A stretch of 64,000 bases of DNA from Shewanella electrodiphila (GCF_023283985.1 NZ_JAKIKU010000003.1:372001-436000), one strand, 5' to 3'. Shown: positions 53,518 through 62,731, counted from the stretch's first letter. Notes: generated by a model from the sequence alone, not told the origin. Translations and numbers: made by a program.

Positions 53518-55981
53518 AAGACCCGCCTTGCTCGTTATTTTTGGGCAAAATGAGTCGCTGTGCGGGTAACAAACCTTTTAGCCAAAGGCCATGTAGCAAA
53601 GCAATGATAAGTAGGCTTAGCCCGATTAAAATGTTTAGCCGACTAGATGTTGCAGTTTGAGGCAAAACACCTTGAGGTCTTTTCCAGCCATCAGGCATAT
53701 GTCTTTTCACCTGTTGATTGCGATTAAATTCGGCCATAGGGTTCACTGGTGTTTTATCAACCGCAACTAGGCTTGTTTGCGATGTGACTAAATGATATTT
53801 CATTCCCAATGCTTCCACTTGCTTTTTCACTCGCTGTAAGTTGCTGCGACTTTGGGTGGCTTCAATAGCATCAATTTGCGCATTTGCCCAGATTAAATCC
53901 AGACCCGCAGCTTGTTTGGGTGCATTACGGTTTATCTGATGTTGCCAATATTGTCCTTGGCTATAACCTGAAACAATTAAATCTTGTTGGTTATATGAAG
54001 GCGATTTATAACTCACTAATAATGGTTCATCTTGATATAAATCGGGGATCTGAGCAGGCCAATAATCAGGTACTGTGCCATCTTGATAAGTTAACTTAAT
54101 ATCTGTACTCACTGGTTTCTCGATTTTAGCGAGTAATTGCGAAATTTTGCTTTTTACTTCAGACGTTTTACCAATGTATGTATATGTACCGCGCCCAAAC
54201 ATAGCTGCACGTTCCATAAAGTATGAATTAGGCGCCGAACCGATCCCTACGGTGAATAACCTGCTGTCGCCTAATTCAGCTTCAATTTGCTGAAATAAGC
54301 CATGCTCATTACTCACCGCGCCATCAGTGATAAAAATAACTTGCCTTAACAACGTTGAATGCTCTTGTGCGCGATTAAATTCATCCTCGTGATTTCCAGC
54401 TTGATTTCCAGCGTGAGTCAAAGACACTGATAAGGCTTTACTGATTTCAGTTCCACCATTAGCTTCAAGTTGACGGACAAACTGATTAGCTTTGCCGATA
54501 TTGCTACTTGAGCCTACTAATGATTGTTCAGATAACTGACTCATCGCGTGATTAAACTCAATCACATTGAATTTATCTTGGCTGGTTAATCCTGCAAGCG
54601 CATAAAGCATCGCTTGTTTGGCCTGTTCTAAAGAGCCGCCTGACATTGAGCCTGACGTATCAATCACTAAAATTAACTCTCGTGGCAAGTGATGTTTACT
54701 GATGTCATCGTTTGTATTTGGGTCCCTTTGAACAAATTGGCTTTGATTTGACGCTGCTGGAGGTGTCAGCATGACTAAACCATATTCCACTTGATTAAGC
54801 TTTGCCTTGTTATCAATATGCTTATTACTCTTTTCATTACTCTTTTTATTACTATGTTCTTTACTCTGTTGATTAACGACTTCATGAGTCTGACCTTGCT
54901 GAGTAAACACTGCTGTCAGCGGCGATAAGCTTTCATTAGCCTGCGCTCGCCAGGTCAGCACAAAATCTTTATTGGCTTTTTGTTGCCCCACAAGCGATAT
55001 TTGCCATTTATCCCCTGCACCAACCTTTTTAATCTCTTGGTATGGGCTGTTGATATCTGCAACATTAAAGCCTGCTTCTAATTCCACTAGTAAGTTGACC
55101 GTTACCCCGTCTGAGTTTTTATCATCCAGCTCGTAATCAATCTCACTTCGATCGTCTGCCGCTGGGTACAATAAAAATTCAGGTGAAAAACTTAACAGTG
55201 ATGACGGCAATGTTGGCGATAAAGATTCATACGATTGTTGCGATAATTCAGACGTTACAGTCACACCATTTAATGGCTTATGATTAACAGTCTCGCCATC
55301 AACCGCCGAAGATCCTGGCTTATACCTAGGGTTAATCGTCATCGGAAATCGTAAGCTAAACTCACCGTCTCTATAGCGCAGTTTTTCTTGATAACTAATT
55401 TCAACCGTTAATGTTTCCTTCGGCCCAAGATTAGCGACTTCTGTGGTGAATATATTAGCGCGTTGCTGTGATACGAGACTGGCTCTTTTCCCCTGAGACT
55501 TTGCTTTTTCAAATGTGGCTTTAGCTTGCTTTTTAGGTTGAATATCGCCTTCAATAACCCGCTCGCCGATAATGAGGCGCATTTGATCGACCGCACTATT
55601 AGACGATAACGGGAAAATATAACTACCATTAATCCAATCACTAGATTGGTTTGTGAAGGTTTGCTTAACACTCACCCTATTTGTCCAGCCAGAGACTTTC
55701 ATCCTGACATCAGTTTTTAAAGGTAAACTTTCAAATTGCTGACCATTAACCTGATAACGCAATATTCCTTGGGTCACTTCGGATAAGTCATTTCCTTTAT
55801 GCTCAGAGCCAGTATTTCTGCGATCTGATGATCCCATGGCATGCACTGGAAACAACACATTCAAAAGCATCAATGCCAACAGAATTAGACCTGAACAGCC
55901 ATAGGCTGCTAGATCAAGCTTGTTAGTGGCATTCCTAATTATAGGTATTTTCCTGTTTCGGTAACGGGTTAACCTTTTCAT
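53504..55981 (-). CDS. VIT/vWA protein, target of the dedicated sortase
   Basis: The 825-residue protein has a membrane signal (about 25-48), a VIT domain (about 65-200), and a von Willebrand A domain whose MIDAS is DTSGSMSGG (Asp441). A sorting signal LPQTA (773-777) is followed by a hydrophobic helix (NILIGLSLLIIALLHGLWL) and basic residues, as required for sortase processing. This architecture is that of inter-alpha-trypsin-inhibitor heavy chain-like proteins, and matches the 'marine proteobacterial sortase target' family. The AGGAG site precedes ATG. It lies between pdsO and the sortase, all on the same strand. Confidence 0.93.
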   Translation of the reverse strand: MKRLTRYRNRKIPIIRNATNKLDLAAYGCSGLILLALMLLNVLFPVHAMGSSDRRNTGSEHKGNDLSEVTQGILRYQVNGQQFESLPLKTDVRMKVSGWTNRVSVKQTFTNQSSDWINGSYIFPLSSNSAVDQMRLIIGERVIEGDIQPKKQAKATFEKAKSQGKRASLVSQQRANIFTTEVANLGPKETLTVEISYQEKLRYRDGEFSLRFPMTINPRYKPGSSAVDGETVNHKPLNGVTVTSELSQQSYESLSPTLPSSLLSFSPEFLLYPAADDRSEIDYELDDKNSDGVTVNLLVELEAGFNVADINSPYQEIKKVGAGDKWQISLVGQQKANKDFVLTWRAQANESLSPLTAVFTQQGQTHEVVNQQSKEHSNKKSNEKSNKHIDNKAKLNQVEYGLVMLTPPAASNQSQFVQRDPNTNDDISKHHLPRELILVIDTSGSMSGGSLEQAKQAMLYALAGLTSQDKFNVIEFNHAMSQLSEQSLVGSSSNIGKANQFVRQLEANGGTEISKALSVSLTHAGNQAGNHEDEFNRAQEHSTLLRQVIFITDGAVSNEHGLFQQIEAELGDSRLFTVGIGSAPNSYFMERAAMFGRGTYTYIGKTSEVKSKISQLLAKIEKPVSTDIKLTYQDGTVPDYWPAQIPDLYQDEPLLVSYKSPSYNQQDLIVSGYSQGQYWQHQINRNAPKQAAGLDLIWANAQIDAIEATQSRSNLQRVKKQVEALGMKYHLVTSQTSLVAVDKTPVNPMAEFNRNQQVKRHMPDGWKRPQGVLPQTATSSRLNILIGLSLLIIALLHGLWLKGLLPAQRLILPKNNEQGGSYDVI

Positions 55982-56007
55982 CGTTTCTCTCCTTGAACTC
56001 GGTACTC

Positions 56008-56049
56008 CCTTCGATGAAACGCTGCCAACTCAGCAAGGTTTCACGAAGG
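56008..56049 (-). promoter_or_regulatory. Strong stem-loop between pdsO and the vWA gene
   Basis: Arms CCTTCG-A-TGAAAC and GTTTCA-CGAAGG pair along 12 bp with one bulge, enclosing a GCTG/CAGC stem. There is no T-run, so it is more likely an mRNA-processing or stabilising element within the operon than a terminator. Confidence 0.65.
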
Positions 56050-56071
56050 TTGAATCTTTAATAAAGGTTAA

Positions 56072-56860
56072 TTAGTTAGCAGCGAGAGCTTCACCGACAG
56101 GCATAATTTTCAATGTGACACGACGGTCAAAAAAGTCATTTTCAAAACTTTGCTGGGCATGTAATGGCGCTGATGCTCCAAATGCTTTGGCATGTAGACG
56201 CTCAGCTGATACGCCTTGGCTTTGTAGATAACTTGTCACTTCAATCAGTCTTTGCTCAGAAAGCGCCTGGTTAAATGTGCTATCTCCGCGACGATCTGCG
56301 TAGCCCGTCAAATCCAACATTAATTCAGGAGATAAAGCCATTAAGTAAGCCACGTCATCAAGTTGTTGCTCAAAGTGTGGCTCGATAGTGGACGACCCTG
56401 TTTTGAACTGCACATTCAAGCCAATAGCTAATTCTTGTAACTGTTGTTGCTGCGCTTCACGCAAGTCAGTTAATTGCGATTGCACGAGTAAATACTCATC
56501 CGTCACCTCTGCAAGTGATTGCTGTTTTTCATGTAAGGCAGTTAACTCAGACGTTTGGATTTCAATAGATTGCTGTTGCTGCACTAACATTTCTTTCTGA
56601 GTTTGAATTTCAGAATCATCACCTACTGTTTTACCAATTAAGGTACCGGCAAACGCGCCGATAATTGCACCAACAGGCCCGCCTACCACTGCGCCTAATA
56701 CAGCACCTGACGTCAGTCCGACTAACTCTTCAGTGTGTTCACGCTCAGTGACTTGTTCGGTCATTGGCTCAGTATTCAAATTAGATTCTGCATTAGCGAC
56801 TGAGATAGTAGAAATAAATAAACTGCTGATTACGGCTACTGCGATTAATTGCTTTTTCAT
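56072..56860 (-). CDS. pdsO: Sortase-associated OmpA-like protein PdsO
   Basis: The precursor starts with a signal peptide (LIAVAVISSLFISTISVANA), followed by a glycine-zipper segment (GAVLGAVVGGPVGAIIGAFAG), a Gln-rich coiled coil (about 85-145) and a C-terminal OmpA domain that binds peptidoglycan (TGYADRRGDSTFNQALSEQR). The family is known only from dedicated-sortase loci. It heads the operon with the vWA target and sortase and is divergent from the two-component regulator. Confidence 0.9.
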   Translation of the reverse strand: MKKQLIAVAVISSLFISTISVANAESNLNTEPMTEQVTEREHTEELVGLTSGAVLGAVVGGPVGAIIGAFAGTLIGKTVGDDSEIQTQKEMLVQQQQSIEIQTSELTALHEKQQSLAEVTDEYLLVQSQLTDLREAQQQQLQELAIGLNVQFKTGSSTIEPHFEQQLDDVAYLMALSPELMLDLTGYADRRGDSTFNQALSEQRLIEVTSYLQSQGVSAERLHAKAFGASAPLHAQQSFENDFFDRRVTLKIMPVGEALAAN

Positions 56861-56976
56861 GGTGATTCCTTTTGTGTTCTAGTTAAGTCATAAAATGAAG
56901 GAGACAATGAGTGATTCAATAAACAAACTTGAATGTCGCTGCGTCTCATTCGATGTCACTATTAAACACAATAGAA

Positions 56977-57037
56977 ATGGCAACCAAGGGGCATAAAAAT
57001 GGCAATGTAGAGATGAAATGTGGCAACAATATGGCAA
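56977..57037. promoter_or_regulatory. Phased direct repeats, candidate PdsR operator
   Basis: ATGGCAA/GTGGCAA heptamers begin at 56977, 56999, 57020 and 57031, with a degenerate GGGGCAT at 56988. Spacings are 11, 11, 21 and 11 bp, so all lie on one face of the helix in the same orientation. Seven bases plus four-base spacer is the geometry of PhoB/OmpR-type boxes. A TATAGT -10-like box lies at 57074-57079. Confidence 0.6.
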
Positions 57038-57110
57038 TTACTTTGTGACGATTTTTTTGGATTAAAAATCATGTATAGTCAGCCATATAAGTCACAAGAA
57101 AAACCAATAC

Positions 57111-57803
57111 ATGAAAAGAATTGCCATCGTTGAAGATGAAGTTGCTATTAGAGAAAACTACAAAGAATTGCTACAACAGCAAGGCTATAATGTGCAGGGC
57201 TATGCCAACCGTCCCGCAGCAATGCTGGCCTTCAATGCTCGCCTTCCGGACTTAGCTATTATTGATATCGGTTTGGAAAATGAAATCGATGGGGGTTTTA
57301 CCTTATGTCAATCACTTCGTTCAATGTCGAGTAGCTTGCCGATTATTTTTCTCACCGCAAGAGACAGTGATTTTGATACCGTTTGCGGCCTTCGCTTAGG
57401 CGCAGATGATTACTTATCAAAAGATGTTAGCTTTCCGCATTTAATTGCCCGTATTGCCGCGCTTTTTAGACGTTCAGAACTCATTGGCGCTGCCACCGTC
57501 GAAGATAACCTCATCGAACATGGTGCATTAACCATTGATGGCAATCGAATTCAAGTATATTGGAACCAACAACCCATTGAGTTAACCGTAACTGAGTTTT
57601 GGATGGTGCATGCGATGGCAAAACATCCCGGGCACGTCCGCAGTCGCCAAGACCTAATGCAAGAAGCTAAAATTTTTGTCGATGACAGTACTATTACTTC
57701 TCATGTTAAACGGATTCGTAAAAAGTTCATCAGCGCAGATAAAGACTTTAATTGTATAGATACCGTTTACGGCATGGGTTATCGCTGGGATAGTGTTAGC
57801 TAA
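57111..57803 (+). CDS. pdsR: Dedicated-sortase response regulator PdsR (OmpR family)
   Basis: A receiver domain with phospho-acceptor Asp52 (LAIIDIGLEN) and acidic cluster VEDE precedes a winged-helix domain of OmpR type (ELTVTEFWMVHAMAKHPG, VKRIRKKF.. DTVYGMGYRWD). The switch Lys motif reads SKDVSF where most have KP. It is 230 residues long. The stop overlaps the kinase ATG by one base. It is the partner of PdsS. Confidence 0.93.
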   Translation: MKRIAIVEDEVAIRENYKELLQQQGYNVQGYANRPAAMLAFNARLPDLAIIDIGLENEIDGGFTLCQSLRSMSSSLPIIFLTARDSDFDTVCGLRLGADDYLSKDVSFPHLIARIAALFRRSELIGAATVEDNLIEHGALTIDGNRIQVYWNQQPIELTVTEFWMVHAMAKHPGHVRSRQDLMQEAKIFVDDSTITSHVKRIRKKFISADKDFNCIDTVYGMGYRWDSVS

Positions 57804-59968
57804 TGTTTAATATTCCCATAGGTCTGCGTGCCAAAGTCGTTATCTTGTCTTTATTCTTACTTTGCTTGCCTTGGCTGGGTTATGAGTATGTTTGGGAGAT
57901 GGAAAAGTATTTACGACATGGGCAAGAAAAAACCTTAGAAGGCACAACCCAAGCATTAGCAACTGCGTTGCATGAACGGCCGAAACTGTTTAATCATCAA
58001 GCGAGTTTTTTAAGCCAAGTTGAAAAAGGCCGCGACCTTTATGCTTACCCATTATCAGGCCCAATTCAATTAGATGGTAAGCTGATTGATTGGCAGCAAT
58101 ACCAGCACCGTATGATCAATTACGCTAGTGATCATGTGATTTTTAATCGAAATGAAAATCAACCGGTTGATATTCACTTTACCCACATGGTGGGTAAATA
58201 TGCTGGCTACTTATATGGTTTTTTTAAAGTACACGATAAACAGTTGGTTTATCGCAGTAAAAATAGCTTACGTGTCGATAAGAACGACCACTTAGTGATT
58301 GCCACTCAATCACCAGATGGCCAATTTAGACGTTATATCGTTGCTAACACACAAGATGGCTGGTTAAGCGCATTCGAATTGCCTCAAGATCCAGCTCAGT
58401 CCATGCCAGTAACACCAGAAATTCGTATCCAAGGACAATGGCTAGCGACGAAAGATGGCTACAATATCGAGTTTAGAATGCCGCTTTCTATGGTGGGCAG
58501 TAAACTTGGTTTTGCGATTTATAATGTCGACGATGTTAAAACTCGCACTGTGAATACCATTATTGGCACTTCCGCTATCGACTCTGTGGCTCAATTAGGA
58601 ACGGTATTGGTGCCCTCGCCTGAAATTGAAAATATCATTAAAGGCATGAGCCATAACAGCTCGCGTATTTGGGTGGTTGATAACCACGGCCGTGTGTTAG
58701 CAAAATCAGGGGATATTCGCGCGACTAACAATGTCTGGTCTTCAAGTTTAAATGAAACAGAAACCGCCAGTGCTTGGCGCCAATTTAAAAGTGATCACTT
58801 ATTGCCTTTGTATTATAAAATTCTCACTAAACCACCACAGGATTTTGTTGACTCATTGCAAGATTCAACCGAACTCAATGGCAGTCACATTCAACAGGCT
58901 TTAAATGGCAAACGTGCCTCAACTTGGCGTCTAACACCAGATAACAAAGCCGTTGTTTTAGCTGCTGCTAGCCCTATTTGGATTGATGATAAAGTCATGG
59001 GCGCTGTCATTGCAGAAGAAACCACCCATGGGATCCGCACGTTACGTAACCGCGCTTTAGAAAAGTTATTTAATGTCATCTTAACTATTATGAGCATGGG
59101 CACATTGGCGCTATTCATATTTGCCTCAAGTATCTCAAGCCGCATTCGAAAACTGCGCGACCAATCTGAGCAAGCCATTGATAGCCAAGGCCGAGTGAGA
59201 CAACAAATTGTGCCGTCTAAAACCCGTGATGAAATAGGCGATTTGTCACGTAGCTTTGCCAATATTGTTGGCAGACTAGGACAATATACCCATTACCTTG
59301 AAAACATGTCATCACGCTTATCCCATGAGCTTAGAACCCCTGTGGCAGTGGTGCGTTCTTCTCTTGAACACTTAAGTCTACAACCTCTTGAACCTGCAAG
59401 TGAAAAGTATGTCGCCCGCGCCCAAGAAGGTGTGAGCCGTTTACATCTTATTTTAAATAATTTAAGTGAAGCTACTCGTCTTGAAGCCAGTTTATCCCAT
59501 GTTGAACAAAGTGATTTTTCACTGCAACAAGTTGTCAGCGGTTGTATGCAAGGGTATCAATACACCTATCCTGATAACGAGTTTGCTGTCGCCATAAATG
59601 AGCACACTATGTCTATGAACGGTGTGCCAGAATACATTGCCCAATTAATGGATAAACTGATTAATAATGCGATTGAATTTAGTACTGAAGATCCGATTGA
59701 AGTTTCGTTGAAACAATCAGGAAAAATGGCCAAGTTAACGGTTAGCAACCGCGGCCCTTTATTACCTCAAGATATGAGTGAGCAAATTTTTGAATCCATG
59801 GTGTCGATCAGACCACAAGGCATGCAAACAAAGCCTCATTTAGGCTTAGGGCTATATATCGTGAGATTAATCACCGAGTTTCATCAAGGGGAAATACATG
59901 CACAAAACCTCGCTGATGGTTCTGGTGTGCAATTTAGTTTGGCGTTTCCAATTACAGACCCTAAGTAA
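57803..59968 (+). CDS. pdsS: Dedicated-sortase sensor histidine kinase PdsS
   Basis: The 721-residue kinase has TM1 at about 10-28, a large periplasmic part (about 30-420), TM2 at about 422-443, HAMP, and HisKA with His508 in SRLSHELRTPVAV. The ATP-binding domain has INNAIEFS (N-box) and LGLGLYIV (G-box). The periplasmic region starts with a motif (PIQLDGKLIDWQQY) resembling the first strand of CBM9-like sugar-binding modules; a second part follows to TM2. It is in an operon with pdsR, and belongs to the kinase type found only with class GN sortase. Confidence 0.92.
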   Translation: MFNIPIGLRAKVVILSLFLLCLPWLGYEYVWEMEKYLRHGQEKTLEGTTQALATALHERPKLFNHQASFLSQVEKGRDLYAYPLSGPIQLDGKLIDWQQYQHRMINYASDHVIFNRNENQPVDIHFTHMVGKYAGYLYGFFKVHDKQLVYRSKNSLRVDKNDHLVIATQSPDGQFRRYIVANTQDGWLSAFELPQDPAQSMPVTPEIRIQGQWLATKDGYNIEFRMPLSMVGSKLGFAIYNVDDVKTRTVNTIIGTSAIDSVAQLGTVLVPSPEIENIIKGMSHNSSRIWVVDNHGRVLAKSGDIRATNNVWSSSLNETETASAWRQFKSDHLLPLYYKILTKPPQDFVDSLQDSTELNGSHIQQALNGKRASTWRLTPDNKAVVLAAASPIWIDDKVMGAVIAEETTHGIRTLRNRALEKLFNVILTIMSMGTLALFIFASSISSRIRKLRDQSEQAIDSQGRVRQQIVPSKTRDEIGDLSRSFANIVGRLGQYTHYLENMSSRLSHELRTPVAVVRSSLEHLSLQPLEPASEKYVARAQEGVSRLHLILNNLSEATRLEASLSHVEQSDFSLQQVVSGCMQGYQYTYPDNEFAVAINEHTMSMNGVPEYIAQLMDKLINNAIEFSTEDPIEVSLKQSGKMAKLTVSNRGPLLPQDMSEQIFESMVSIRPQGMQTKPHLGLGLYIVRLITEFHQGEIHAQNLADGSGVQFSLAFPITDPK

Positions 59969-60085
59969 GCTAAGCACACGATAAATCGTCATTTATATTC
60001 GACTAGCGCTTTATTATGGCCGTATAGATGGTAGGATGGCTAAATTAATAGATAACATCACCTTGTATCAATTGGGAATGAGTTT

Positions 60086-61279
60086 ATGAGTAATCAGCAA
60101 GACAAACTAGCCACTCAAATTGTCAGTGTCGGTAGAGAAAAGAAATACTCGCAAGGGATTATAAACCCACCAGTATATCGCGCATCGACAGTCGTATTCG
60201 ATACCATGGATGACATGCGTTTTGCGATTAAAAACAAAACCAATGGCGAAATGTTTTACGGCCGCCGTGGCACCCCTACTCATTTCTCTTTTCAACAAGC
60301 AATCAGTGAATTAGAAGGCGGCGCAGGTACTGCGCTTTACCCATCTGGTGCTGGTGCTATTAGTGCTGCTCTGTTGTCCTTCTTAAAAAGTGGCGATCAT
60401 TTATTAATGGTCGATAGCGCCTATGAACCGACGCGTGATTTATGTAATAAATTGCTGGCAGGCTTTGGCATTGAAACCACTTACTACGATCCGCTTATTG
60501 GCGAAGGAATTAAAGACTTAATCCAGCCGAATACAAAAGTCTTGTTCCTAGAATCTCCAGGGTCTATCACCATGGAGATTCAAGATGTGCCAACATTAAG
60601 CCGAATCGCACATGAACATGATGTTGTGGTAATGCTCGATAATACTTGGGCATCGCCAATTAATTCCCGCCCTTTTGAAATGGGCGTGGATATCTCCATC
60701 CAAGCTGCAACCAAGTACATCGTCGGCCATTCAGATGTGATGATGGGCACAGCAACAGCTAATGAAGCCCACTGGGAACAACTGCGTGAAAATAGTTATA
60801 TCATGGGCCAGACTACGTCACCTGACGATGTGTACCTCGCCGCGCGTGGTTTACGCACATTAGGTGTAAGAATGGCCCAGCATGATAAGAATGCGCTTAA
60901 AGTCGCCAATTGGTTAGCTAGCCGACCTGAAGTGGATCATCTGCGTCATCCTGCCTTTGAAACCTGCCCTGGTCATGAATTTTATCAACGTGATTTTAGT
61001 GGTGGTAATGGCCTATTCTCATTTGTATTAAAACAAGGCAACTTAGCCTCTGTCACTGCATTTGTTGAAAACATGCGTCATTTTAAAATGGGCTTTTCAT
61101 GGGGCGGATATGAGAGCCTTATTTTAGGTGTATTCGGTATTGATAGACTGCGCACTGCAACAACATGGGATACCAGTAAACCACTGATTAGACTTCATAT
61201 TGGCTTAGAAGATCCTGATGATTTAATTGCGGATTTAACTGAAGCATTTGAGCGCTTTAATGCTGTTATTGACAAATAA
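60086..61279 (+). CDS. metC: Cystathionine beta-lyase
   Basis: MetC is the PLP enzyme that splits cystathionine to homocysteine in methionine synthesis. It is a Cys/Met-metabolism PLP fold: GRRGTPTHFSF, the PLP Lys in QAATKYIVGHSDVM, and the WGGYESL C-terminal motif. The 397-residue length and N-terminus match E. coli MetC. A terminator follows. It is not part of a larger met cluster here. Confidence 0.94.
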   Translation: MSNQQDKLATQIVSVGREKKYSQGIINPPVYRASTVVFDTMDDMRFAIKNKTNGEMFYGRRGTPTHFSFQQAISELEGGAGTALYPSGAGAISAALLSFLKSGDHLLMVDSAYEPTRDLCNKLLAGFGIETTYYDPLIGEGIKDLIQPNTKVLFLESPGSITMEIQDVPTLSRIAHEHDVVVMLDNTWASPINSRPFEMGVDISIQAATKYIVGHSDVMMGTATANEAHWEQLRENSYIMGQTTSPDDVYLAARGLRTLGVRMAQHDKNALKVANWLASRPEVDHLRHPAFETCPGHEFYQRDFSGGNGLFSFVLKQGNLASVTAFVENMRHFKMGFSWGGYESLILGVFGIDRLRTATTWDTSKPLIRLHIGLEDPDDLIADLTEAFERFNAVIDK

Positions 61280-61302
61280 CACCACAGCTTAACAGCCAAT
61301 AA

Positions 61303-61342
61303 AAACTAAGGGCCTTCTCAGTGAGAAAGCCCTTTTTTATAT
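61303..61342 (+). terminator. Intrinsic terminator of metC
   Basis: Arms AAGGGC-C-TTCTC and GAGAA-A-GCCCTT with loop AGT, followed by a T-run. Confidence 0.8.
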
Positions 61343-61374
61343 TTTTCAAATACAATTAAACGCGCTACAGCAAT

Positions 61375-61857
61375 TTAGTTAGCATTAACAATAGACTGTA
61401 ATACTTTACGTAATTCATCACTGTTAGCTTTAGATAATCCAATAATCACACTGGGTTTCTGACCACGAGTTTCAATTTCAACCTTGTCCCAAATAATACC
61501 GCTACGGTAATTAAACCCTGCAATTTTATTCCATGGTACTTCATCCGTGTTATTCCACAGTCTAAACACACCGGGGGTATTAATCGTGATTTTATCTTCA
61601 TCGGTTATGATTTCTTGGGGAAGAAGTCGAAACCTAAACAACAAAGAGGCCAACACTTCCGTGTTGAATGCCATGGACAACTGACCCACATCAACACTTA
61701 TCTGGCTAAAGCGATAACGACAGTGCATGCACACCTTGGCACCAGCAGGTAATGTCCCATAACAGTCGGGGCAGACATGCTCTGATAAATACTCATGACA
61801 ATGAGCGCATTTGAGAGCGCCTTCATTCAGTTCACTTTGGCAAAAAGGACAATCCAT
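61375..61857 (-). CDS. Double zinc-ribbon protein of unknown function
   Basis: The N-terminal 50 residues have four CXXC pairs (CPFC, CAHC, CPDC, CMHC), forming a double zinc ribbon. A C-terminal domain of about 100 residues follows (LFRFRLLPQEIITDEDKITINTPGVFRLWNNTDEVPWNKI..), which looks like a small beta-rich PH-like fold. No enzyme motif is visible. The function is unknown. It lies upstream of a repeat element and is convergent to metC. Confidence 0.75.
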   Translation of the reverse strand: MDCPFCQSELNEGALKCAHCHEYLSEHVCPDCYGTLPAGAKVCMHCRYRFSQISVDVGQLSMAFNTEVLASLLFRFRLLPQEIITDEDKITINTPGVFRLWNNTDEVPWNKIAGFNYRSGIIWDKVEIETRGQKPSVIIGLSKANSDELRKVLQSIVNAN

Positions 61858-61898
61858 GTAATCACCATTTATTTTATAAGTTAACCATTAACTTAAGC

Positions 61899-62176
61899 TA
61901 TGCCCATGATACTTCAAGATGCAAAGTCAGTAAGGCAAATAGTGCCAAGATGCTAGGCATAAAATTGAAGTATAGTTATTCTACATCGATATTTTATAAC
62001 AACGCAGATTGGTGCTATTTGACTTGCCCTACGGGGCGCAAGCTCGAAAACCATTGCTTCGAAAGCCATTGCTACGTTGTAACCTTTGAAAAGTGAATAA
62101 CAATTACCTCAGCTTACGCCTTGCATTGTTATCCGAGCTTGTGCCTGACAAAGCATCTTGAGGTAACATGGGTATA
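61899..62176. mobile_element. MITE-like element with 24-bp imperfect terminal inverted repeats
   Basis: The ends CCCATGATACTTCAAGATGC (61903-61922) and the complement of 62153-62172 match at 18 of 20 bases; the match extends to TATG/TATA outside. The 278-bp interior has no open frame of note, and TA at both ends is compatible with Tc1/IS630-type TA duplication. It fills most of the gap between the zinc-ribbon gene and creA. Confidence 0.8.
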
Positions 62177-62203
62177 TCAGTATCTCAACTAGCAAGCTTA
62201 AAG

Positions 62204-62731
62204 CTAAATCGCAGGCTGCGGCTGACGATAAGCCTTTGTAGCCCACAGAGGTACAGTGGATAAACTGTGCTTGTAACTGCCAGATGTTTCTTTCGTTGAA
62301 TATGAAACATACATCAAAGTTTGATTTTCTTTATCAAAAATACGTCTAATTTTCATGGTTTTAAAAAAGATACTTTTTGACTTTTTAAATACAATCTCGC
62401 CTGATGCAGACATATCAATTTGTGCAATCATTTCTGGTGTGATTTCACCCGTTTGTCGACATGAAATAGCCGAATCGGATGGATCTGAAAAGCTTAAATC
62501 AGCTTCAATACTGGCAACATGACACGTTACACCTGAAACGATCGGGTCGACCATCATATTTAGCTTAATATCTTTGGTCGTAAAAACACCTAAACTGACT
62601 TTACCAACATCATCACTGCAACTCATTGTTAGCATGCTAGCCGCCACAACAAATATTGCCGCAGTAGTTTTAGTCAGCGAAGGCAGTAACGCTTTGTTAT
62701 TCAGTGTCGACTTTAATGGAGTAAACATCAT
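62204..62731 (-). CDS. creA: CreA-family protein (predicted periplasmic lipoprotein-like)
   Basis: CreA proteins are small exported proteins of unknown function. The family core is intact: VGKVSLGVFTTKDIKLNMMVDPIVSGVTCHVASIEADLSFSDPSDSAISCRQTG, with the two Cys probably disulfide-bonded. The N-terminus is a signal segment (AAIFVVAASMLTMSCSDD) with a lipobox-like MTMSC; Asp at +2/+3 would favour inner-membrane retention if lipidated. It lies 11 bp downstream of yegD on the same strand. Confidence 0.88.
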   Translation of the reverse strand: MMFTPLKSTLNNKALLPSLTKTTAAIFVVAASMLTMSCSDDVGKVSLGVFTTKDIKLNMMVDPIVSGVTCHVASIEADLSFSDPSDSAISCRQTGEITPEMIAQIDMSASGEIVFKKSKSIFFKTMKIRRIFDKENQTLMYVSYSTKETSGSYKHSLSTVPLWATKAYRQPQPAI

